From Burkholderia ubonensis (GTDB taxonomy: Bacteria > Pseudomonadota > Gammaproteobacteria > Burkholderiales > Burkholderiaceae), in the NCBI RefSeq assembly GCF_902833085.1, contig NZ_CADFEB010000006.1, positions 62,001-126,000 of the forward strand: DNA of 64,000 nucleotides, read 5' to 3'. Below, one piece after another: positions 35,948 to 43,609 of the stretch; the first letter of the stretch is position 1; every line of letters starts with the position of its first letter. Both the position numbers and the translations under genes were made by a program. The notes under the pieces are model-generated. The model saw only the letters and a list, made by a program, of their open reading frames with translations, was not told where the DNA came from and did no database searches.

Positions 35948-37393
35948 ATGCTGAATCCGGAAGTGATTCGACAACTGCGGCGGACGTCGGTCGACGACGC
36001 GTCCGCGATGCCCGACCTGTCGGGCCGGAAGATTCTGATGGGGTTCTGGCACAACTGGCCATCCGACGCGGGCCAGGGATACCAGGGCGGCCGGTTTGCG
36101 GAGATTGCGTTGACCGACATTCCCGAGGCCTACAACGTCGTCGCGGTCGCGTTCATGAAGGGCCACGGGATTCCGACGTTCCGGCCGTACAACGTGTCGG
36201 ACGAGGAGTTTCGCCGCCAGGTCGGCGTACTGAACGCGCAGCAGCGCGCGGTGCTGATTTCGCTGGGCGGCGCGGACGCGCACATCGAGTTGCATGCCGG
36301 CCAGGAAGACGCACTCGCCGCCGAGATCATCCGCCTCGTCGAGGTGTACGGCTTCGACGGGCTCGACATCGACCTCGAGCAATCGGCGATCACCTTTGCG
36401 GATAACCAGAAGGTCATTCCGGCGGCATTGCGAATGGTCCGGGATCATTACGCGAAGGAGGGCAAGCATTTCATCATTTCGATGGCGCCGGAATTCCCGT
36501 ATTTGCGGCAAAACCGCGAATATATCGCCTACCTGGATGCGCTCGACGGCTATTACGATTTTGTTGCGCCCCAGTTTTACAATCAGGGCGGCGACGGCGT
36601 CGATGTCGAGGGCGTTGGCTGGCTCGCCCAGAACAACGACGCGCGCAAAGAGGATTTTCTCTACTACCTCACCGAAAGCATCGTGTCGGGCACGCGCGGA
36701 TTTGCGCGAATCCCTCACGACCGGTTCGCGATCGGCCTGCCCGCGAACCCGGACGCCGCGGCGACCGGCTACGTGATCGACGCGCAGGCGGCGATCGGCG
36801 CGTTGAAGCGGCTGGACGCGGCCGGACTCGCGATTCGCGGGCTGATGACCTGGTCCGCGAACTGGGACGACGGCGTTGACCGGGACGGCCGGCGCTACAA
36901 CTGGCAATTCGCCCGTCGCTACGGTTTCCTGACGGAAGGCGGCGACCCCGGCGAACGGCCGTCCGCGCCGACCGGGCTGCGCTCGCCGGAGCAGACGCAA
37001 AACAGCGTGTCGCTCGCGTGGAATGCCGCGTCGGGCCCGCAGCCGATCGTGCGCTACACGGTCTATCGGAACGACGACCGGATCGGCGAGACGGCGACGA
37101 GAAACTACGTCGATACCGGGCTGCACGCCGGTGCCACCTATCGCTACCAGGTCAGCGCGACCGATGCGCGGGGCGAGACGTCGGAGCGCAGCGCCGTGCT
37201 GGCGGTCACGACCGAATCGGGTGAAGGACCCGGCGATTTTCCGTCGTGGCGCGAAGCGTCCTGGTACGAGCGCGGCGACGGCGTGACCTACGACGGCGCT
37301 CGGTACGTCTGCATCCAGGAGCACACGTCGAACCGGTTCTGGCTGCCGCCACTCGCTGACATGCTGTGGCTGGCGCAACCGGCTACGCGATGA
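35948..37393 (+). CDS. GH18 chitinase with FN3 and chitin-binding modules
   Basis: A 481-residue family 18 glycoside hydrolase. The catalytic motif DGLDIDLE (DxxDxDxE, final Glu the proton donor) appears near residue 142. KILMGFWHNW is the first barrel strand, MAPEF and QFYNQG follow, and LMTWSANWD closes the barrel. A fibronectin III module (about 345-425) and a C-terminal CBM5/12-like module (WREASWYERGDGVTYDGARYVC, with aromatic residues) follow. No signal peptide is visible (MLNPEVIRQLRR). The start at 35948 has AAGGAG upstream. The adjacent LPMO would act on the same chitin. Confidence 0.9.
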   Translation: MLNPEVIRQLRRTSVDDASAMPDLSGRKILMGFWHNWPSDAGQGYQGGRFAEIALTDIPEAYNVVAVAFMKGHGIPTFRPYNVSDEEFRRQVGVLNAQQRAVLISLGGADAHIELHAGQEDALAAEIIRLVEVYGFDGLDIDLEQSAITFADNQKVIPAALRMVRDHYAKEGKHFIISMAPEFPYLRQNREYIAYLDALDGYYDFVAPQFYNQGGDGVDVEGVGWLAQNNDARKEDFLYYLTESIVSGTRGFARIPHDRFAIGLPANPDAAATGYVIDAQAAIGALKRLDAAGLAIRGLMTWSANWDDGVDRDGRRYNWQFARRYGFLTEGGDPGERPSAPTGLRSPEQTQNSVSLAWNAASGPQPIVRYTVYRNDDRIGETATRNYVDTGLHAGATYRYQVSATDARGETSERSAVLAVTTESGEGPGDFPSWREASWYERGDGVTYDGARYVCIQEHTSNRFWLPPLADMLWLAQPATR

Positions 37394-37440
37394 CGAGCGC
37401 GATTCCGCTCGCCCATGCCAACCCAATGGAGCATTCCGAT

Positions 37441-38802
37441 ATGGCCAAGTTTCGCAGCAGGCAAGTGCGTCATGGACACGTCTTTTCCCCGGAATCGCGC
37501 GCGACGTTCGCCTATCTCGACGGCAAGCTGGGGTATTACGACGTGAACAGCCTCGAAGCGGGCAAGTTCTTTCCCGCTTCGGCAGCCAATCTGACCGACC
37601 CGGTCGCGCTCACCGACATCGTCAACAACACGCCGCCCGCCGACGGTCAGCTCGCAAGCGGCGGCTTTCCCGCCGCGCTGTTTCTCGACGAGCCCGGCAC
37701 GCACTGGCAGAAGCATCCGGTCAGCGCCGGCGACGTGATCGAGTTCTCGTGGAACTATTCGGCCCGCCATGCGGCGCGGCGCTGGAACTACTTCATCACG
37801 AAGCGTGACTGGGATCCGCAGCGCAAGCTCAGCCGCGACCAGTTCGAAGCGGAGCCGTTCCACCGGGCCGAGTATCTGCTTCAACCGTATTGGGAGCACG
37901 AAGACGGCCTGTGGCCTCCGGCGCCCACGACGCACGAAGTGGTGCTGCCCGAGCGCGAGGGATATCACGTCGTGCTGGCGGTGTGGGAGGTCGCCAATAC
38001 GGGCAATGCGTTCTATCAGGTCGTCGACTTCGAATTCGGCGCCGGCGGCGGGCAGCGCCCGACGCCGCCGACCGGCCTGCACGCCAGCGAAATCACGACG
38101 TCGTCGATCGAATTGAGCTGGCAGCCATCGAGCGGTACGCTGCCGATCGATTTCTATTCGATCTATCGCGGTGACCGGCTGCTCGCCAAGGTCGATGCGG
38201 AGTTCACACGCTTCGTCGATCGCTCGCTCGATCCCGATACCGAATACGCGTACCACGTGCGCGCGACCGACATCGAGGGCGGGCAATCGGGCCGAAGCGA
38301 GACGCTTGCCGTTCGCACGCTGGGCGACGGCGTGGAACGCCCGCCGAAGGCGCCGACGCATCTGCATTCGATGGGCGAGACCGCGCATTCGGTGCACCTG
38401 ATGTGGGGCGAATCGACGGGCAGCCATCCGATCAAGCTGTATCGCGTCTACCGCAACGGCGTGCCGGTCGGGGAGACGGCGCCGTCGCGGCTCGAACTCG
38501 TCGATACGGGCCTGACGGCGAACACCGAGTATCGCTACTTCGTCGCGGCGGTGGATTCGCGCGACTGGCTTTCGCTGCCGAGCAACGTGCTGATCGCGCG
38601 CACGACGGACGACTCCGGTGCGAGGCCCGCATGGGAGAACGGGGTGCGCTACGAGGTCGGCGACGAGGTCAGCTATCAGGCCAGCGCGTACCGGTGCCTG
38701 CAGGCGCACACGTCGAACCCCGCGTGGACGCCGGTCGAGACGATCAACGTGCTTTGGGTCGAGATTCCTGCGCGTCGTGCTGCCGTGAATTCGGCGCGTT
38801 GA
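37441..38802 (+). CDS. AA10 chitin-active LPMO with two FN3 domains and a CBM5-like module
   Basis: A 453-residue chitin-binding protein. The AA10 catalytic domain begins RHGHVFSPESRA; its active-site copper brace would need His11 or His13 at the N-terminus. The second His lies in YSARHAARRWNYFITK, and the axial aromatic is in NTGNAFYQVVDFEF. Two fibronectin III modules (about residues 215-305 and 315-400) and a C-terminal CBM5-like WENGVRYEVGDEVSYQASAY follow. No convincing export signal precedes the histidine. Upstream in-frame ATGs (37390, 37423) do not give one either. GGAG precedes the ATG at 37441. Confidence 0.87.
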   Translation: MAKFRSRQVRHGHVFSPESRATFAYLDGKLGYYDVNSLEAGKFFPASAANLTDPVALTDIVNNTPPADGQLASGGFPAALFLDEPGTHWQKHPVSAGDVIEFSWNYSARHAARRWNYFITKRDWDPQRKLSRDQFEAEPFHRAEYLLQPYWEHEDGLWPPAPTTHEVVLPEREGYHVVLAVWEVANTGNAFYQVVDFEFGAGGGQRPTPPTGLHASEITTSSIELSWQPSSGTLPIDFYSIYRGDRLLAKVDAEFTRFVDRSLDPDTEYAYHVRATDIEGGQSGRSETLAVRTLGDGVERPPKAPTHLHSMGETAHSVHLMWGESTGSHPIKLYRVYRNGVPVGETAPSRLELVDTGLTANTEYRYFVAAVDSRDWLSLPSNVLIARTTDDSGARPAWENGVRYEVGDEVSYQASAYRCLQAHTSNPAWTPVETINVLWVEIPARRAAVNSAR

Positions 38803-38816
38803 CGCTTCGTTGAAAG

Positions 38817-38855
38817 GCGACGCCCACGGCCGGCGGCATCGGGCGCGGGCGTCGC
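38817..38855 (+). terminator. Hairpin after the LPMO gene
   Basis: A 9-bp perfect stem (38817-38825 with 38847-38855) with a 21-base GC-rich loop lies 15 bases past the LPMO stop. A short CTTTTCT follows at a distance, so it is a plausible but not ideal terminator. Confidence 0.45.
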
Positions 38856-38937
38856 TCGACCGGCTTTTCTGTCGGTCCGGTAACGAAAGGCGGCGATCTC
38901 CGTCTGACCTCCCGAAAATGGTGCGACCACACATATT

Positions 38938-39041
38938 CCTGAGAGTAATATTTTCGTTATATTTCTCTTGGGAATAATTTACCTTTATGCCTGAGGGGAA
39001 TATACTGGATTTATTTGCCTCGGGAATTCGCTGTGAACATC
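38938..39041. promoter_or_regulatory. Array of four 26-bp-spaced elements upstream of hipB
   Basis: The motif GGAAT(A/T) (first copy GTAATA) occurs at 38945, 38971, 38997 and 39023, exactly 26 bp apart. Each is preceded by a CCTGAG/CCTCG-like heptamer. The region is AT-rich and the last element ends just before the hipB start. An imperfect inverted pair (ATTCCTGAGAG at 38935, CTCTTGGGAAT at 38965) overlaps it. It probably holds the autoregulatory operators of HipB. Confidence 0.6.
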
Positions 39042-39281
39042 ATCGTCAATACCCCCGCCCAGTTGGGCGAGATCCTGTCGTCCGCGCGCCAGGCCAAGGG
39101 CATGACGCAAGCCGAAGCAGCCGCCCGCATCGGCATCGGCCAACCGCGCCTGTCGCTGCTCGAAACCACACGCACGGCCAGCTTGTCGCTGAGCCAGCTC
39201 CTCGCGCTGACCGCGCTATACGACCTCGAGCTCGACATTCGCGCAAAGGGTGAGTGTCGCGCGGCCGACACCGAGTGGTAG
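39033..39281 (+). CDS. hipB: HipB-type antitoxin / XRE repressor
   Basis: An 82-residue helix-turn-helix protein (LGEILSSARQAKGMTQAEAAARIGIGQPRLSLLE) of the HipB group. It precedes hipA by 2 bases, the standard antitoxin-toxin order. I chose the GTG at 39033, preceded by GGGA; a TTG at 39015 is an alternative. It should neutralise HipA and repress the operon through the 26-bp-spaced sites upstream. Confidence 0.87.
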   Translation: MNIIVNTPAQLGEILSSARQAKGMTQAEAAARIGIGQPRLSLLETTRTASLSLSQLLALTALYDLELDIRAKGECRAADTEW

Positions 39282-39283
39282 CG

Positions 39284-40618
39284 ATGGGCCGCAAGTCGCA
39301 CGCACGCGCGCTGTCGATCTGGGCCAACGGACTGCGAGTCGGCGTCTGGCGCATTCCCGCGCGCGGTGACATGGAGCTGCTGTATGACGCAGGCTGGAAG
39401 CAATCGGCGGCGGGGCGGCCGTTGTCACTGTCGCTGCCGTTCGGCATCGGCGATGCGCCGCTGCGCGGCGAGCGCGTCAATCACTACTTCGACAACCTGC
39501 TGCCCGACAGCGAGGCGATCCGCCGCCGGCTCGCGACGCATTTCGGCGTGCCGACGCTCGAGCCGTTCGACCTGCTCGCGGCGCTCGGGCGCGATTGTGT
39601 CGGCGCGGTGCAACTGCTCGGCGAAGACGAGACGCCGAACGGCGTCGAGCGCATCGACGGCGCCGCATTGTCGGACGACGACGTCGCGCGACTGCTCGAT
39701 CAGGCGAGCGGCGCGGCGGTCGGCGTGTGGAATGACGACGATTTTCGTCTGTCGCTCGCCGGCGTGCAGGAAAAGACCGCGCTGCTTCGTCATGACGGCA
39801 AATGGATGCGCCCGCACGGCGCGACGCCGACCACACACATCCTGAAGTTGCCGCTTGGTCTCGTCGGCAACAAGCGCGCCGACCTGACGACATCGGTCGA
39901 GAACGAATGGCTGTGCCTTGCGATCCTGCGCGCGTTCGGGCTGCCGGTGCCGGACGCGGAGATCCTGACGTTCGGCCGGCACAAGGTGCTATCGGTCACG
40001 CGCTTCGACCGGGCGCTGCATCGCGACGGGCACTGGCTGCTGCGCTTGCCGCAGGAGGATTTCTGCCAGGCGCTCGGCGTGCCGCCGCACCTGAAATACG
40101 AGGCACATGGCGGCCCCGGCGTGCCGGACCTGGTCGGCATCCTGCGGCGATCCGAAACGGCGCGCGAGGATCTCGACACGCTGTTCGCCGCATTGATCTT
40201 GTTCTGGATGCTGGCCGCGCCGGACGGCCATGCGAAGAATTTCAGCCTGCGGCTCTTGCCGGCGGGCCGCTTCCGGCTCACGCCGCTCTACGATGTGATG
40301 TCGATCTGGCCGGTTGAGGGCGATGGCGCGAACCAGTGGTCGTGGCACAAGGCGAAGCTCGCGATGGCGGTGCACGGCAAGCGCAAGCATTACGCGATGC
40401 GGGACATCACGCGACGCCATTTCAGCGCGATGGCCGAGCATTGCCTGCTCGGCGATCTTGCGACGCCGATCGTCGAGCGGCTGATCGCCGCGACGCCAAG
40501 TGTGATCGATACGGTGGGCGCGACGCTGCCGCGCAGGTTTCCGGCGAAGATCGCGGACCGCATTCTCGATGGAGTGCGGCAAGCAGCGGAGCGGCTCGAC
40601 GCGATGCCGTCCGAATGA
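39284..40618 (+). CDS. hipA: HipA-type serine/threonine kinase toxin
   Basis: A 444-residue HipA-fold kinase. Visible motifs are the N-terminal subdomain SLPFGIGDAPLRGERVNHYFDNLLPD, the nucleotide-site SLAGVQEKTALL and THILK, and the catalytic/metal DGHAKNFS. The family phosphorylates glutamyl-tRNA synthetase or other targets and induces growth arrest. The ATG at 39284 lies 2 bases after hipB; an in-frame GTG at 39254 would overlap it. The full-length kinase looks intact. Confidence 0.92.
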   Translation: MGRKSHARALSIWANGLRVGVWRIPARGDMELLYDAGWKQSAAGRPLSLSLPFGIGDAPLRGERVNHYFDNLLPDSEAIRRRLATHFGVPTLEPFDLLAALGRDCVGAVQLLGEDETPNGVERIDGAALSDDDVARLLDQASGAAVGVWNDDDFRLSLAGVQEKTALLRHDGKWMRPHGATPTTHILKLPLGLVGNKRADLTTSVENEWLCLAILRAFGLPVPDAEILTFGRHKVLSVTRFDRALHRDGHWLLRLPQEDFCQALGVPPHLKYEAHGGPGVPDLVGILRRSETAREDLDTLFAALILFWMLAAPDGHAKNFSLRLLPAGRFRLTPLYDVMSIWPVEGDGANQWSWHKAKLAMAVHGKRKHYAMRDITRRHFSAMAEHCLLGDLATPIVERLIAATPSVIDTVGATLPRRFPAKIADRILDGVRQAAERLDAMPSE

Positions 40619-40925
40619 CGCTTGCGCATCATCCGAATTCACGCACGCGTGACTCCACGCTCTCCGATCTCTCCATTCTCGTCATTCCCTGCGCCCGTCC
40701 GAGAAATCGGCCGGGCGACTGGGCGCACATTTGCCGCGCCGATGTATTCATTACAAACTTAAAGGTATTATTTTAAATCATGAATCAATCTTAATTATTC
40801 ATTTAATTTTTTCCTCGATTTGCATTTAACTTGTGTCGCTGGCTGATCAATTCATTCGTTAATCTAAAAACGAATGATCGCCCCGTGCCGGCAATTCGAT
40901 TAATTGCAGAAATGAAGAGGAAATC
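40619..40925 (+). promoter_or_regulatory. AT-rich leader of oxdC with two inverted repeats
   Basis: No gene is seen in these 307 bases. The second half is AT-rich. Two perfect inverted repeats lie near the oxalate decarboxylase start: TCATTCGTT/AACGAATGA at 40852-40860 and 40869-40877, and GCAATT/AATTGC at 40891-40896 and 40902-40907. They could be operators or leader hairpins. Confidence 0.45.
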
Positions 40926-42182
40926 ATGACGAATCTGTCCCGACGCAAGATGCTTGCGAATACGGCCGGCGCGGTTGCCGCGGCCGGCCTGGCCGTGACC
41001 GCGAAGGCCGCCTCGTTCGGCAATCCGGACAGCCCGCCGGAAGGCGCGGTCAATGCGCGCAATCGCCAGAGCCTGACCGATCCGGGGCCGAAAAATCCGG
41101 CATTGGCGAATCAGTTTCCGTCGTTTCAGGATCCGCCCGCGACCGATATCAACGGCATGCCGTTATTCTGGGCGTCGTTCAATAATGCGCACAAGCGCAT
41201 TCAGAACGGCGGCTGGGCGCGCGAAGTCACGCAGGACGATTTCGCGATTTCGGAAACCATTTCAGGCGTCAATATGCGGCTGACGCGCGGCGGCATTCGC
41301 GAGATGCACTGGCATCAGCAGGCCGAATGGGCATTCATGCTCGACGGCCGCTGCCGGATCACCGTGCTCGACGAACAGGGGCGGCCGTCGGTGCAGGACG
41401 TGAAGACGGGCGACCTGTGGTATTTCCCGCCCGGCCTGCCGCATTCGCTGCAGGGGCTCGGCAGCGACGGCGCGGAATTCCTGCTCGCATTCGATAACGG
41501 CCGCGCGTCCGAATTCAACACGCTGCTGCTGACCGACTGGATCGCGCATACGCCGCCCGACGTGCTCGCGCGCAACTTCGGCGTGCCGGCCGACGCATTC
41601 CGGAACATTCCGCTCGACAACCTGTGGATCTTCCAGGGCGACGATCCCGGCCCGCTCGCGCAGGCGCAGCGCGCGGCCGCGTCGTCGCGCGGCGCGCCGC
41701 CGCAGCCGTTCATCTTCTCGCTCGGCGACCTGAAGCCCGTCGTGAAGACGCGCGGCGGCGAAGTGCGGATCGCGGACAGCAGCAACTTCAACGTATCGAA
41801 GACCGTCTCGGCGGCGCTCGTCACCGTGCATCCGGGCGGGATGCGCGAGCTGCACTGGCACCCGAACGCGGACGAGTGGCAGTACTACATCCAGGGCGAC
41901 GCGCGCATGACGGTGTTCGACACGGGCCCGAAGGCGCAGACCGCCGATTTCCGCGCGGGCGACGTCGGCTACGTGAAGAAGAGCCTCGGGCACTACGTGC
42001 AGAACACGGGTAGCACCGATCTCGTGTTCCTGGAGATCTTCAAGTCCGAGCGCTATGCGGAAGTGTCGCTGTCCGACTGGCTCGCGCATACGCCGCCGCA
42101 GCTCGTCGAGGCGCACCTGAATCTCGCGCCCGACGTGATCGCGCAGATTCCGCGCAACCGCCCGGACGTCGTGCCCGTGTGA
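40926..42182 (+). CDS. oxdC: Bicupin oxalate decarboxylase, Tat-exported
   Basis: A 418-residue bicupin closely matching OxdC. It has a twin-arginine leader (SRRKMLANTAGAVAAAGLAV). The first cupin has EMHWHQQAEWAFML and PHS as Mn ligands; the second has ELHWHPNADEWQYY and GHYVQN. The catalytic lid region reads ASEFNT, retaining the Glu of the SENST lid that favours decarboxylation over oxidation. The reaction converts oxalate to formate and CO2 using Mn. A NRAMP Mn transporter gene follows 75 bases downstream. Confidence 0.93.
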   Translation: MTNLSRRKMLANTAGAVAAAGLAVTAKAASFGNPDSPPEGAVNARNRQSLTDPGPKNPALANQFPSFQDPPATDINGMPLFWASFNNAHKRIQNGGWAREVTQDDFAISETISGVNMRLTRGGIREMHWHQQAEWAFMLDGRCRITVLDEQGRPSVQDVKTGDLWYFPPGLPHSLQGLGSDGAEFLLAFDNGRASEFNTLLLTDWIAHTPPDVLARNFGVPADAFRNIPLDNLWIFQGDDPGPLAQAQRAAASSRGAPPQPFIFSLGDLKPVVKTRGGEVRIADSSNFNVSKTVSAALVTVHPGGMRELHWHPNADEWQYYIQGDARMTVFDTGPKAQTADFRAGDVGYVKKSLGHYVQNTGSTDLVFLEIFKSERYAEVSLSDWLAHTPPQLVEAHLNLAPDVIAQIPRNRPDVVPV

Positions 42183-42257
42183 GCCGGCGCGGCCGGCAAG
42201 CGGCGCGCCGGTCGCCTTCGCCATCGTCAGCCTCCTTCTTTCGAATCGAACCCGACC

Positions 42258-43565
42258 ATGCTTCCCATTTCGAGCAAACCCGCCGGCAGCCTCGCACTGC
42301 CGGGCCCGTCCACCGAACGGATCGAGCACGCGGCGCGCGCCGCCCTGGAAGGGCGCCGCACCGGCGCCGCCGCGCTGCTGCCGTTCGTCGGTCCCGCCGT
42401 GATCGCGTCGATCGGCTACATGGACCCCGGCAACTTCGCGACCAACATCCAGGCTGGCGCCGCGTACGGCTACCGGCTGCTGTGGGTCGTGCTCGCCGCG
42501 AACGCGATCGCGATGCTGTTCCAGGCGATGTCGGCGAAGCTCGGCATCGTGACCGGGCGCAATCTCGCCGAGCTGTGCCGCGAACACTTTCCGGCGCCGG
42601 TCGTATGGGGGATGTGGATCGCGTCGGAGATCGCCGCGATGGCGACCGATCTCGCCGAATTCCTCGGCGGCGCGCTTGCGTTCGGGCTGCTGTGCCATCT
42701 GTCGCTGCTCGCGGGGATGGTCGCGACCGGGTTCGCGACGGGCGCGATCCTCGCGCTGGAGAAGCGCGGGTTCCGGCCGCTGGAAGCCGCGATCGCGACG
42801 CTCGTCGGCGTGATCGGCGCCTGCTATCTGGGCGAGCTGCTGATCGCGCCGCAGGACTGGCCGGCGGCGGCGTTCCATCTCGTCGTGCCGCAGCTTCCGG
42901 ATCACGCGGCGCTGACGATCGCGGTCGGCATCATCGGCGCGACGATCATGCCGCACACGCTGTACCTGCATTCCGGGCTGACGCAGGGCCGCACCGCGCC
43001 GCGCAACGACGCCGAGCGCCGCCGGCTCGTGCGCTTCTCGAATCGCGAGGTGGTCGTCGCGCTCGGCCTGGCGGGCGTCGTGAACCTCGCGATGGTGATG
43101 ATGGCGGCGTCGGCGTTCCACCGGAGCGCACCGGGCATGACCGACATCGGCGATGCGTATCACACGCTGGTTCCGGTGCTCGGGCCGGCGGCGGGCGCGC
43201 TGTTCCTCGTCGCGCTGCTGACGTCGGGCGTGTCGAGCTCGGTCGTCGGGACAATGGCGGGGCAGGTCGTGATGCAGGGCTTCATCCGGCGCCGGATGCC
43301 GGTGTGGGTGCGGCGTGCGGTGACGGTCGCGCCGGCGTTCGTCGTGGTCGCGCTGGGGTGCGACGTCACGCACGCGATGGTGCTGAGCCAGGTCGTGCTG
43401 AGCTTCGTGCTGCCGATGCCGATGATCGCGCTGCTGATGCTGTCCGCGCGCGGCGACGTGATGGGCGCGCACGCGATGCGTGCGCCGCTGCGGGTGACGG
43501 CGGGCGCGGCGACGGTCGTGATCGTCGCGCTGAACGCGTATCTGGTGTGGGCGGCGCTCAATTGA
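42258..43565 (+). CDS. mntH: NRAMP-family Mn2+/H+ symporter
   Basis: A 435-residue NRAMP transporter with the metal-binding helix-1 motif DPGNFATN and helix-6 signature IMPHTLYLHS. About eleven membrane segments are present. It imports Mn2+ (or Fe2+) with protons. Its position after a Mn-dependent oxalate decarboxylase suggests it supplies that enzyme's metal or its assembly. It ends in a GC-rich hairpin shared with the convergent binding-protein gene. Confidence 0.92.
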   Translation: MLPISSKPAGSLALPGPSTERIEHAARAALEGRRTGAAALLPFVGPAVIASIGYMDPGNFATNIQAGAAYGYRLLWVVLAANAIAMLFQAMSAKLGIVTGRNLAELCREHFPAPVVWGMWIASEIAAMATDLAEFLGGALAFGLLCHLSLLAGMVATGFATGAILALEKRGFRPLEAAIATLVGVIGACYLGELLIAPQDWPAAAFHLVVPQLPDHAALTIAVGIIGATIMPHTLYLHSGLTQGRTAPRNDAERRRLVRFSNREVVVALGLAGVVNLAMVMMAASAFHRSAPGMTDIGDAYHTLVPVLGPAAGALFLVALLTSGVSSSVVGTMAGQVVMQGFIRRRMPVWVRRAVTVAPAFVVVALGCDVTHAMVLSQVVLSFVLPMPMIALLMLSARGDVMGAHAMRAPLRVTAGAATVVIVALNAYLVWAALN

Positions 43566-43568
43566 GCG

Positions 43569-43602
43569 CGCCGCGCGCGCCGGCGTCGCCGGGCGCGCGG
43601 CG
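43569..43602. terminator. Bidirectional hairpin between mntH and binding-protein gene
   Basis: A 10-bp perfect GC stem (43569-43578 with 43593-43602) fills the 44-base gap between two convergent genes. It lacks a T-run, so termination strength is uncertain. Confidence 0.45.
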
Positions 43603-43609
43603 ATGGGGC

